Assembly (NCBI RefSeq): GCF_015356865.1
Contig: NZ_JAAFZA010000008.1
Span: forward strand, 1 to 64,000
Direction: 5' to 3'
Length of the DNA stretch: 64,000 bases
Source of the DNA: Catenulispora pinisilvae
Lineage (GTDB): Bacteria > Actinomycetota > Actinomycetes > Streptomycetales > Catenulisporaceae
Position 1 is the stretch's first letter; each line of letters starts with the position of its first letter. Positions 38,507 to 47,404 of this stretch are shown here, one piece after another. Below the pieces are notes generated by a model, which ran no database searches, was not told the DNA's origin, and worked only from the letters and a program-made list of their open reading frames with translations. The translations under genes and the position numbers were made by a program.

Positions 38507-40732
38507 TCAGTCGCGGGGCAGGCCCAGGATCCGTTCGCCGATCACGTTGAGCTGCACTTCGGTGGTACCGCCGGCGATGGTCAGGCAGCGGCTGGACAGG
38601 AAGGCCTGGGTCCAGCCGGCGGCGGAGCCCGCCGCTTCGGTGGCACCGGCGGCGCCGAGCAGGTCCAGGCCGAGTTCGGCGACGTCCTGAGCGAGCTTCA
38701 TCGAGATCAGCTTCCTGATGCTGGCCTCGGGCCCCTGCTCCATCCCGGACAGCTGGCGCAGCGTGGTCCGCAGGCCCAGCAGTGCGGCGGACTGGCCCTG
38801 GCAGACCAGGGCGCCGAGCCGTTGGGCCAGCACCGGATCCAGCTCGTCCCGCGCGGCGACCGAGCTGAGCAGGCCCTCCAGCGAGCCGCCGAGGACCGGG
38901 CCGGAGGCCAGCGAGACGCGCTCGTTGCCCAGGGTGTTGCGAGCCAGCGGCCAGCCGCCGTCCACCTCGCCGACCACCAGAGCGTCGGGGACGAACACGC
39001 CGTCCAGGAACACCTCGTTGAACATCGACTGGCCGGTGATCTCGCGCAGCGGCCGGACGTCCACGCCGGGCGACAACATGTCGACCAGGAAGTAAGTGAT
39101 GCCCTCGTGCTTGGGCTTGTCAGGGCTCGTACGCGCGATGCAGATCGCCCACTGCGCGAAGTTCGCCACCGACGTCCAGACCTTCTGCCCGTCCAGCCGC
39201 CAGCCGCCCTCGGCCCGGGTGGCGCGGGTGGTCAGCGCGGCGAGGTCGGAGCCGGCCCCGGGTTCGCTGAACAGCTGGCACCAGATGACCTCGCCGCGCA
39301 GGGTCGGCGCCGCGAACCGCTCGCGCTGCTCGTCGGTGCCGTATTTGACCAGCGTCGGGACCACCCAGTTGCCGATGATCAGATCCGGCAGCTTCACCTT
39401 CGCGGCCGCCTGCTCCTGCGCGATGACGATCTGCTCGACCGGGCCGGCCGACAGGCCGTAGGGCTTGGAGAGGTAGGGGGCGGCGTAGCCGGTGGCGGCG
39501 AGCGCCTTGCGCTGCTCGGCGGGCGTCAGGTCTTGGACGGCTGCGAAGGCTTCGCGGGCGGCTGTGCGGTAGGCGTCGGCTTCCGCGGGGAGCTCGATCT
39601 TGAGTTCGCGGCGGCGGCCGGCGGCGGTGAGTTCGGCGACACGGGCCAGCCGGCGGCTGGTCGAGCCGTGTACCTGGCGCAGAGTCAGGGCCCTGCGGAG
39701 GTAGACGTGGGCGTCGTGCTCCCAGGTGAAGCCGATGCCGCCGAGGACCTGGATGCAGTCCTTGGCGCATTCGACAGCGGCTTCGAGCGCCAGCGCGGCG
39801 GCCAGGGCGATCGGGAGTTCGGTGGGTTCGGCCGCTTCTACATCCTGAGCGGCGATACCGGATCCGGCGACGAAGGCGGCGTCCCAGACCGCGCTCCGCG
39901 CTTGCTCCATGCGCGCGACCATGTTCGCGCAGCGGTGCTTGACGCCTTGGAACTGGCCGATCGGTTTGCCGAACTGGACCCGGACCTTGGCGTACTCGGC
40001 GGCGGTACGAGTGCACCAGTCCGCGATGCCGACCGCTTCGGCCGAGGCGAGCAGCGCCGCGGTCCGGTCGAGGCTGTCCGTGGCGCCGATGATGACGCGG
40101 TCGCGCGGGACGAAGACGCCTTCGGCGCCGACCTTCGCCACCCGCCGGGTCCGATCCAGCGAGATCAATGGGCTGATATCCAGCTCCGCGGCCGGGACGA
40201 GCGCCTGGATGTCGGAGCCGTCGGACCGGCGAGCCGTGAGCAGCAGCCAGTCGGCGAGCGCCGCACCGATAACCGGTTCTACCGAACCGTCGAGTGTGTA
40301 GCCGCCGTTCACGGGTTCCGCGACGAGCGTGCCGGGATCCGTCGCGACGGCCGCCGTCGTGCTGCCGTCGGCGATGCCGCGGAGCACGTCGGCGTTGGCC
40401 TTTCCGCCGCTGTCGGCCAGGAAGACGCTCGCGATCGCCGTCGGCAGGAACGGTCCCGGGGTGGCCGCGCGGCCGGTCTCCTCCAGCGCGACGGCCAGCG
40501 TCAGCAGCCCGGCGTCCGCGCCTCCGACGTCCTCGGGAAGGTGGTTGCCGAGCAGCCCCTGCTTGGCGAGTTCGGCCCAGAACGCGGGCCGTTCCTCCTG
40601 CTCGGCGTCCAGCGCCGCGCGCACGGCGGCCGGCGGCACGGCCCGGGCCAGCCACCCCCTGACCGCCTCGGCGAGGTCGCGGTGCTCACTGGTGATCCCT
40701 ATGGAGCCGATTCCGGCGGTCACTGAAGCCAC
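38507..40732 (-). CDS. Two-domain fused acyl-CoA dehydrogenase (FadE34-like)
   Basis: 741 aa, twice the usual 380. The N-half (1-375) and C-half (385-741) are each complete acyl-CoA-dehydrogenase folds. The N-half shows RVQFGKPIGQFQGVKHR and QVLGGIGFTWEHDAHVYLRRAL. The C-half shows WCQLFSEPGAGSDLAAL, KVWTSVANFAQW and the terminal CLTIAGGTTEVQLNVIGERILGLPRD. Mycobacterial FadE34, a steroid side-chain dehydrogenase, has this fused alpha-beta layout. It starts with GTG. A KstR-like operator sits 12 bp upstream. It would feed the downstream thiolase in beta-oxidation. Confidence 0.88.
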   Translation of the reverse strand: MASVTAGIGSIGITSEHRDLAEAVRGWLARAVPPAAVRAALDAEQEERPAFWAELAKQGLLGNHLPEDVGGADAGLLTLAVALEETGRAATPGPFLPTAIASVFLADSGGKANADVLRGIADGSTTAAVATDPGTLVAEPVNGGYTLDGSVEPVIGAALADWLLLTARRSDGSDIQALVPAAELDISPLISLDRTRRVAKVGAEGVFVPRDRVIIGATDSLDRTAALLASAEAVGIADWCTRTAAEYAKVRVQFGKPIGQFQGVKHRCANMVARMEQARSAVWDAAFVAGSGIAAQDVEAAEPTELPIALAAALALEAAVECAKDCIQVLGGIGFTWEHDAHVYLRRALTLRQVHGSTSRRLARVAELTAAGRRRELKIELPAEADAYRTAAREAFAAVQDLTPAEQRKALAATGYAAPYLSKPYGLSAGPVEQIVIAQEQAAAKVKLPDLIIGNWVVPTLVKYGTDEQRERFAAPTLRGEVIWCQLFSEPGAGSDLAALTTRATRAEGGWRLDGQKVWTSVANFAQWAICIARTSPDKPKHEGITYFLVDMLSPGVDVRPLREITGQSMFNEVFLDGVFVPDALVVGEVDGGWPLARNTLGNERVSLASGPVLGGSLEGLLSSVAARDELDPVLAQRLGALVCQGQSAALLGLRTTLRQLSGMEQGPEASIRKLISMKLAQDVAELGLDLLGAAGATEAAGSAAGWTQAFLSSRCLTIAGGTTEVQLNVIGERILGLPRD

Positions 40733-40743
40733 GTGGCGGATAG

Positions 40744-40757
40744 TAGAACACGTTTCA
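40744..40757. promoter_or_regulatory. KstR-like operator at the fused acyl-CoA dehydrogenase promoter
   Basis: TAGAACACGTTTCA matches all fixed positions of the mycobacterial KstR motif TNNAACNNGTTNNA. It lies in the 50-bp divergent gap between the dehydrogenase start (40732, minus) and the methyltransferase start (40783, plus), so it could control both. Confidence 0.65.
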
Positions 40758-40773
40758 GTTATTCGGAAGATAG

Positions 40774-41400
<627 letters not shown>

Positions 41401-41439
41401 GCGCTATGCGTCTTTAGGTCCTATCCGACTTTAGGCGCG

Positions 41440-42738
41440 CTATGCATCGAGAGCGGCGAGCTTGCCCTCCAGCACCGCCCGCTCCCGCTCGTTCCCACAC
41501 AGCTTGATGGCGCGTTCCAGCTCCGTGCGCGCCTCCGCGAAGCGCTCCAACCGGATCAACAGTTCGCCGCGCACGCTGGACAACAGATACGAGTTCGCCA
41601 GCGGACCTTGCAACTCGTCCACGAGCGCCAGTGCGGCGGCGGGTCCGCGCGCCATCGAGACCGCGACCGCGCGGTTGAGCTCCACGACCGGGGACGGGGT
41701 CAGGCGGCCGAGGGCGTCGTAGAGGGTGACGATCCGTTCCCAGTCCGTGTCCTGGACCGACGTCGCGACCGCGTGGCATTCGGCGATCATCGCCTGCAAG
41801 CCGTACGCCCCCACGCCGCGCTCGCCGCGGCGGGCCTGAGCCAGCGCCGCGCGGCCGCGCCGGATCGCGGCGTGGTCCCACAGGCGGCGGTCCTGGTCGG
41901 CCAACAGGACCGGCTCGCCGTCCGGGGCGACACGGGCCGGGAAGCGGGCGGCCGTCAGCTCCAGCAGGGCCAGCAGGCCGTGGGTCTCCGGTTCGTCCGG
42001 CACCAGGCGGGTCAGCATGCGGGCGAAGCGTTGCGCCTCGCCGGCCAGGTCCTGACGGATCAGGGCGTCGCCGGCACTGGCTGAGGAGCCCTCGGTGAAG
42101 ATCAGGTAGACCACGGTCAGGACCGAGCCCAGCCGCTCGGCACGCTCTTCCGGCGGCGGGACCTCGAACGGGACGCCGGCCGCGGCCAGCGCCTTCTTCG
42201 CGCGGGTGATGCGGGCCTGCACGGTCGCGGTCGGCACCAGGAACGCGCGGGCGATCTCGTCGCTGGTCAGGCCGCCCACCACGCGCAGCGTCAGGGCCAC
42301 CCGGGCTTCGCGGGACAGGACCGGATGACAGGAGACGAACATCAGGGCCAGCAGGTCGTCGTCGATCTGGTCCGGGTCCCACAACACCTCACCGCCATCG
42401 CGCGCCGGATCGTTCGGCGCGCCGCCGGTGGCCACACCACCCTCGCCCAGCTCCTGAGCCAGGGCCGCGTACTTGCGGTCCTGGACGGCGTGCCGACGGA
42501 AGTGGTCGATCGCGCGGCGGCGGCCGACGGTGAGCAGCCAGCCGGCCGGTTGGCGCGGGACGCCCTCGCGCGGCCAGGTGACCAGCGCCTCGGCGAGGGC
42601 TTCCTGCGCCACGTCCTCGGCCAGCGCGAAGTCGCCGGTGTAACGGGCCAGCGCGCCGACGATGCGGGCGGACTCTATGTGCCAGACCGCGGCCACGGCG
42701 GCACGGCCGGCGGGTTCCGGCGCGGCAGGTTCGGTCAC
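41440..42738 (-). CDS. ECF42-type RNA polymerase sigma factor with C-terminal helical domain
   Basis: 432 aa. Region 2 is visible near residues 25-90 (IVGALARYTGDFALAEDVAQEALAEALVTWP; GWLLTVGRRRAIDHFRR) and region 4 near 145-195 (VALTLRVVGGLTSDEIARAFLVPTATVQARITRAKKAL). The C-terminal 230 residues are the TPR-like helical extension of this group (YGLQAMIAECHAVA, DALGRLTPSPVVELNRAVAVSMARGP). No anti-sigma gene is present; ECF42 factors pair instead with YCII/DGPF proteins, and one follows this layout at 42830-43249. Confidence 0.93.
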   Translation of the reverse strand: MTEPAAPEPAGRAAVAAVWHIESARIVGALARYTGDFALAEDVAQEALAEALVTWPREGVPRQPAGWLLTVGRRRAIDHFRRHAVQDRKYAALAQELGEGGVATGGAPNDPARDGGEVLWDPDQIDDDLLALMFVSCHPVLSREARVALTLRVVGGLTSDEIARAFLVPTATVQARITRAKKALAAAGVPFEVPPPEERAERLGSVLTVVYLIFTEGSSASAGDALIRQDLAGEAQRFARMLTRLVPDEPETHGLLALLELTAARFPARVAPDGEPVLLADQDRRLWDHAAIRRGRAALAQARRGERGVGAYGLQAMIAECHAVATSVQDTDWERIVTLYDALGRLTPSPVVELNRAVAVSMARGPAAALALVDELQGPLANSYLLSSVRGELLIRLERFAEARTELERAIKLCGNERERAVLEGKLAALDA

Positions 42739-42829
42739 GACCGGCTCCGGTTGACGTGACCAGCCCGGTTCGCACGCGAGCCCCGCCCCGCGTGCGAACC
42801 CGAGCCCGATCCCGGCCCCACCATCGCGC

Positions 42830-43249
42830 TCAGAGCTGCCCGGTGGCCTCGCGCCACGCCCGCTCCTTCTTGATCCACTCGTTGTCCTGCGGCATCTCCT
42901 CGATCGAGGTCACCCGCCGGATCTCGGCCTTGAACCCGGGCCCGGTGATCGGGGAGCGCTTGGCCCACTCCACGGCCTCCTCCTTCGAGGCCACGTTGAG
43001 GATGTAGAAGCCGTTGAACAGCTCCTTGGTCTCCCCGTAGGGGCCGTCGGTGACGATCGGCGGCTCGGCGGAGTAGTCGACGACCACGCCGTCGTCCGGC
43101 TCGGCCAGCCCCTCGGCGGCCAGCAGGACGCCGGCGCGGATCAGCTCGTCGTTGAACTGCCCGACGGTCTCGATCATCTTGCCGAAGTCGGTCTGGCCCA
43201 TCGACGCCAGCGCCGTGTCGTCGGCGCGGAAGATCAGCATGTACTTCAT
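42830..43249 (-). CDS. YCII-related (DGPF) protein
   Basis: 139 aa starting MKYMLIFRADD; the in-frame upstream extension has no support. The DGPF signature appears as TDGPYGETKELFNGFYILNV, followed by EEAVEWAKRSP. The family folds as a ferredoxin-like alpha/beta barrel of unknown function and is genomically tied to ECF42 sigma factors. It lies 91 bp upstream of the sigma gene in the same direction. The conserved partnership suggests it is a target or modulator of that sigma factor. Confidence 0.9.
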   Translation of the reverse strand: MKYMLIFRADDTALASMGQTDFGKMIETVGQFNDELIRAGVLLAAEGLAEPDDGVVVDYSAEPPIVTDGPYGETKELFNGFYILNVASKEEAVEWAKRSPITGPGFKAEIRRVTSIEEMPQDNEWIKKERAWREATGQL

Positions 43250-43347
43250 GGTCGGTCTCCTAGCGATTCCTCCGGGCCCCGTCCGGGCCCGTTCACCCAT
43301 AGGTCGAACGGGGACCGCGGCGGATCGACACGCCTGCGGCAGCAGAT

Positions 43348-43827
43348 TCAGTCCTGCACGTTGTACTGGTCGTGTTCCAGGAAGAACGCCTGACCCATCG
43401 TGTTCTGCAACCCGTCCACCAACCCGCGGAAGTAGTTCTCACGCGGCGCGCCGGGGGCGAACATCAGCAGCATTGAGGCCGGCTCGCCGGACTCGTTGCG
43501 GAACGCGTGCAGCCCGCCGGGCGGGACGAACAGGTAGTCGCCGGGCGTCGCCTCCACCCACTTCTCACCGTTGAACAGGCGCACCGCGCCCTTCAGGATG
43601 AAGAACGCCTCGCTCATCGTCTTGTGGAAATGAGTACCCGGACCACTCGGTGCGGCGGCGAAGTCCCAACGGTAGAGCCCGTACAAGCCGTCGGAGCTGT
43701 CCGAGGTGGACAGCAGGCTGCAAGTGCCGCCGGAGGCGAAGGCGATCTCCGGCTCGGCGTCGGCCGGGCGGAACGTGGCGCTAACATCGCCGGTGTCGGC
43801 GAAGTAGCGCGGGTCGGGATAGGACAT
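43348..43827 (-). CDS. Cupin-domain protein
   Basis: 159 aa. A single cupin barrel occupies about 45-125: GTHFHKTMSEAFFILKGAVRLFNG carries the metal-ligand set (His, His, Glu), and GDYLFVPPGGLHAFRNESGEPASMLLMF carries the second motif with His. It ends with a helical tail typical of small quercetinase- or oxalate-type cupins. No neighbour indicates the substrate. It lies 98 bp upstream of the YCII gene and is probably a separate unit. Confidence 0.85.
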   Translation of the reverse strand: MSYPDPRYFADTGDVSATFRPADAEPEIAFASGGTCSLLSTSDSSDGLYGLYRWDFAAAPSGPGTHFHKTMSEAFFILKGAVRLFNGEKWVEATPGDYLFVPPGGLHAFRNESGEPASMLLMFAPGAPRENYFRGLVDGLQNTMGQAFFLEHDQYNVQD

Positions 43828-43939
43828 AGACGCAACCCTTCCTGAGTACTTCGGCGGATGTGATCATTACCCCGCTTCCGTAGTCTGTCCGAAGTCGGAA
43901 TCACAGTCGACCCGGGCGATCTTGTGGGGGATACAGATC

Positions 43940-45505
43940 ATGACCGACAAGTCTCAACCCGGCCGCCTGGTCGGCGGCCGGTACCGTCTGGTCGACCGAT
44001 TGGGTGCCGGAGGCATGGGCCGCGTGTGGCGGGCCCACGACCAGACGCTGGGCATCGACGTGGCGATCAAAGAGGTGTCGCTGCCGTTCATGTTGTCCGA
44101 CGAGCAGCTGGCCGAGCGGCTGCGGCGGGCCGAGCGCGAGGCCCGCAACACCGCGCGGCTGCGGGATCAGCCGGGCATCGTGACCGTGCACGACGTGGTG
44201 ATCGACGACGACGCGCCGTGGATCGTGATGCAGCTGGTCTCCGGCATGTCGCTGGACGAGCACCTGCGCGAGCACGGCCCGCTGAGCGTGGCGAACACCG
44301 CGAAGGTGGCCGACACGATGCTGCGCGCCCTGGACGCCGCGCACGCCGCCGGGATCGTGCACCGCGACGTGAAGCCGGCGAACGTGCTGCTGGCCGAGGA
44401 CGGCCGGGTGCTGCTCACCGACTTCGGCATCGCCCACTACGAGAACGACACCTCGCTGACGATGACCGGCGCGGTCGTCGGCTCGGCGGAGTACCTGGCG
44501 CCGGAGCGGGCGCGCGCCCAGGAGGCCGGTCCGTCCTCGGACCTGTTCTCCCTGGGCGTCACGCTCTACCAGGCGGTGGAGGGCGTCTCGCCGTTCCGCC
44601 GCGACTCCCCCACCGCCACGATGACCGCGGTGTTGTTCGACCAGCCGGCACCGCCGAAGAACGCCGAGCGGCTGACGGCGCTGCTGGCCGGGCTGCTGGC
44701 GAAGGACCCGGCGCAGCGGCCGTCGGTGCAGGCCGCGCTGGCGATGGTGAACGGGACCGCGCCCACCGGTGCGGGCCCGGCGGTCACCATCGCGTCCATC
44801 CCGACCCCGCCCATGCCGTTCGTCCCGCCGACGCGCGCGCTGACGAACCAGCCAAATGCGCAGGGCTCGCCGCCCTACCCGACGAGTTCGACGCCGTATC
44901 TGGCCAATCCGACGCTGAGCCCGCCGCCGCGCAACGGGAACGGCAACGGCAACGGCCTGAAGATCGGCCTCGGCGTGCTGGCGGTGGTGGCGGTCAGCGC
45001 GCTGGCGACGTTCGGCGTCACCCAGCTGATGCACTCCAACTCGCCGCAGGCCGGGCCGGGCACGTCGTCGTCCTCGGGCGCCGGCCCGGCCACCGCGACG
45101 ACGCCGACCTCCCAGGCTGCGTCCGGGAACGTGCCGAACAGCGACGGTTCGCAGAGCCCGACGACGTCCGTGACGACGAGCAGCGGGCCGCCGAGCCCGG
45201 CCGGCGGGGGCAAGGCCGGCTGCTCCCAGGCCCTGGCGGACGTGAACGCCTTCAACAAGTCGAACCCGGCCGGCACCGGCAACAAGGACATCGAGATCCA
45301 GGCCGACCACGACCTGGCGACCAAGCTCAACGCCGACGCGGCCACGGCCACCGACCCGGCGGTGCAGACCGCGATCCAGAACCTGGCGGAGAGCTGGGAC
45401 ACGTTCGCGACGGACTACTCCAACGGCGACACCGCGGGGATGAGCCAGACGATTCCGCAGACCACCAAGGACTTCACCCTGATGAACACGGCTTGCAACA
45501 GCTGA
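43940..45505 (+). CDS. Transmembrane Ser/Thr protein kinase
   Basis: 521 aa from the ATG preceded by GGGGGA; an upstream TTG is unlikely. Kinase domain 15-270: GAGGMG (22-27), Lys44, HRDVKPANVLL, DFG, GSAEYLAPER. A Pro/Asn/Gly linker leads to one span (about 345-367; GLKIGLGVLAVVAVSALATFGV). The extracellular part has a Ser/Thr/Gly-rich stalk and a small helical domain (about 425-521) with two Cys (GKAGCSQALADVNAF; MNTACNS), perhaps disulfide-linked. It likely senses an external cue, unlike the other kinase at 36104. Confidence 0.92.
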   Translation: MTDKSQPGRLVGGRYRLVDRLGAGGMGRVWRAHDQTLGIDVAIKEVSLPFMLSDEQLAERLRRAEREARNTARLRDQPGIVTVHDVVIDDDAPWIVMQLVSGMSLDEHLREHGPLSVANTAKVADTMLRALDAAHAAGIVHRDVKPANVLLAEDGRVLLTDFGIAHYENDTSLTMTGAVVGSAEYLAPERARAQEAGPSSDLFSLGVTLYQAVEGVSPFRRDSPTATMTAVLFDQPAPPKNAERLTALLAGLLAKDPAQRPSVQAALAMVNGTAPTGAGPAVTIASIPTPPMPFVPPTRALTNQPNAQGSPPYPTSSTPYLANPTLSPPPRNGNGNGNGLKIGLGVLAVVAVSALATFGVTQLMHSNSPQAGPGTSSSSGAGPATATTPTSQAASGNVPNSDGSQSPTTSVTTSSGPPSPAGGGKAGCSQALADVNAFNKSNPAGTGNKDIEIQADHDLATKLNADAATATDPAVQTAIQNLAESWDTFATDYSNGDTAGMSQTIPQTTKDFTLMNTACNS

Positions 45506-45514
45506 AACGGCGAT

Positions 45515-45541
45515 CGCGGCCCGGTCTTCAACCGGGTCGCG
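45515..45541. terminator. Bidirectional terminator-like hairpin
   Basis: CGCGGCCCGGT (45515-45525) pairs with 45531-45541 around CTTCA, with one G-U. It lies exactly between the converging kinase gene and the barrel-protein gene, 9-10 bp from both stops. Confidence 0.65.
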
Positions 45542-45550
45542 CGGGGGTTC

Positions 45551-46693
45551 TCAGACCGCCACGCACTCCGCGACCGAGCACGCCACCAGCATCCCCTCAG
45601 GCAGACCGTCGCCGCCGAACACCGCGACCGTCGCCTTCTCCTCGGCGAGCGCGGCCAGCGCCAGCAATAGCGCGCCCGCGGTCCAGGCCGTCTTCTCCCG
45701 CGGCCAGATCGCGGGCCGGTGCCCCTCGTCGTCCGCCTCGTAGACCCGGCCGGTCCAGTACATCCCGTCGGCGTCGTCCCGCAGGTGCTGGATGTCCCGC
45801 AACAAAATCCGCGCCCGCTCGGCATCCCCGATCGCCCACAGCGCCAGCGCCAGTTCGCACGTCTCGCCGCCGGTGACCCACGGGTTCGTCGAGACGCACC
45901 GCACCCCCAGGTCGCGGACCACGAAGGCGTCCCAGCCCGCTGCGATCCGCCGCTCGGCCGCCTGGCCGCGCAGCGCCGTCCCGAGCACCGGGTAGTACCA
46001 GTCCATCGAGTACGTGCCCTTATCCGCGAACCGCTCCGGGTGCGCGGCCAGCGCGTGCCCCAGGCGGCCGCAGGCCAGCTCCCAGTCCGGCCGCCCGCTC
46101 CCGACCCGCTCGGCGATCGCCAGCGCGCAGCGCAGCGCCTGGTACATCGACGAGCAGCCGGTCAGCAGCGCCTCGTCGGCTTCGCGTCCCTGCTCGTCCC
46201 GGCACCACACGATCTCGCCGCCCGGGCTCTGAAGGCTCAGCACGAAGTCCATCGCGCGCCGCACCGGCGGCCACATCTCGGCCAGGAAGTCCTCGTCACC
46301 GGTGGCCAGCCAGTGGTGCCAGACGCCGACCGCGAGATAGGCGCTGAAGTTGGTCTCGCACAGCCGGTTGGTCGGCTCGCTCACCCCGGCCGGCGCGTCG
46401 GCGTAGGCGGCGTACCAGGAACCGTCAGAGTTCTGTGACGCCGCCAGCCACCGGTAGGCCGCCAGCGCGCGGTCCGGCAGCGCGGCAACGTCCAGCGCCA
46501 TCGCCGCCTCGATGTGGTCCCAGGGGTCCAGATGGCCGCCGTGGAACCACGGGATCGCGCCGTCCGGCCGCTGGAGCGCGGCTATCCCCGCGACTGTGGT
46601 CCGGACCTGCTCGGCGCTCAGAACGCCTTCGCAGGCCAGCAGTTCCGCCGCGGCGGCGAGTTCTCCGGACTCCGTTACGGGCCCGAACGTCAT
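45551..46693 (-). CDS. Prenyltransferase-like alpha/alpha-barrel protein
   Basis: 380 aa with repeated barrel helices and QW-like segments (IAALQRPDGAIPWFHGG, LAASQNSDGSWYAAY, LSLQSPGGEIVWCRDEQ). Such modules occur in squalene-cyclase/prenyltransferase repeats and six-hairpin glycosidases; DPWDHIEAAMAL resembles the start of the family. No catalytic assignment is possible. The ATG overlaps the methyltransferase stop (ATGA). The three-gene order glycosyltransferase, methyltransferase, barrel protein suggests one biosynthetic pathway, perhaps for a glycolipid or polyprenyl-linked glycan. Confidence 0.8.
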   Translation of the reverse strand: MTFGPVTESGELAAAAELLACEGVLSAEQVRTTVAGIAALQRPDGAIPWFHGGHLDPWDHIEAAMALDVAALPDRALAAYRWLAASQNSDGSWYAAYADAPAGVSEPTNRLCETNFSAYLAVGVWHHWLATGDEDFLAEMWPPVRRAMDFVLSLQSPGGEIVWCRDEQGREADEALLTGCSSMYQALRCALAIAERVGSGRPDWELACGRLGHALAAHPERFADKGTYSMDWYYPVLGTALRGQAAERRIAAGWDAFVVRDLGVRCVSTNPWVTGGETCELALALWAIGDAERARILLRDIQHLRDDADGMYWTGRVYEADDEGHRPAIWPREKTAWTAGALLLALAALAEEKATVAVFGGDGLPEGMLVACSVAECVAV

Positions 46694-47403
46694 GCGGCCG
46701 GCTTCGTGGCATAGACGACCAGGCTCTTGCCCAGCACCGGGTTCAGCAGCGCCTCGCTGGCGCGGGTGAGGGCCGGGGCCTTGATGATGTCCCACTCCAG
46801 GAGCTTCTTGTACGCCTTCACCGGGGCGTTCTCGTTGTCGACCCCCACCGCGCACTTCAGCCACCAGTACGGCGCGTGCAGCGCGTGCGCGTGGTGCAGT
46901 TCCCGTGGCACCACACCGGCCTGGCGCAGCTTGTCGACCATCTCGCGCCGCTTGTAGACCCGGATGTGGCCGCCCTCGACCTCGTGGTAGGCATCGGACA
47001 GGGCCCAGCAGACCTTCTCCGGGAACCAGCGCGGCACCGTCACCGCCAGCCGCCCGCCGGGTTTGAGCACCCGCACCAGCTCGGCCATCGCCAGCCGGTC
47101 GTCGGGCAGGTGCTCCAGCACCTCGGCGGCGACGATCGCGTCGAAGGTGCCGTCGGCGAACGGCAGCCCGTAGGCGGTGCCGCGCACCGCGATCGCGCCG
47201 GCGCCGGCCGGCACCTCCCCGGCCAGCCGCATCGCGGCGAACCACTTGGTCACCTCGGCGACCTCGTCCTGGCTGTAGTCCAGGGCGACCACGTCAGCGC
47301 CCTGACGCAGCAGCGCGAAGGCGTGCCGGCCGAAGCCGCAGCCCATGTCCAGGACCTTCTCGCCCTTGTTGATCGGGAACTTCTCGAAGTCCACGGTGAG
47401 CAC
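46690..47403 (-). CDS. Class I SAM-dependent methyltransferase
   Basis: 237 aa from a GTG located 1 bp after the glycosyltransferase stop; longer frames overlap that gene. Motif I is VLDMGCGFGRHAFALLRQGADVVALDYSQDE, followed by FDAIVAAEVLEHLPDD and LKPGGRLAVTVPRWFPE, as in UbiE/UbiG-type enzymes. The C-terminal third (RVYKRREMVDKLRQAG; YWWLKCAVGVDNEN) probably forms the substrate cap. It methylates an unknown acceptor linked to the neighbouring glycosyltransferase. Confidence 0.9.
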   Translation of the reverse strand: MLTVDFEKFPINKGEKVLDMGCGFGRHAFALLRQGADVVALDYSQDEVAEVTKWFAAMRLAGEVPAGAGAIAVRGTAYGLPFADGTFDAIVAAEVLEHLPDDRLAMAELVRVLKPGGRLAVTVPRWFPEKVCWALSDAYHEVEGGHIRVYKRREMVDKLRQAGVVPRELHHAHALHAPYWWLKCAVGVDNENAPVKAYKKLLEWDIIKAPALTRASEALLNPVLGKSLVVYATKPAA

Positions 47404-47404
47404 G

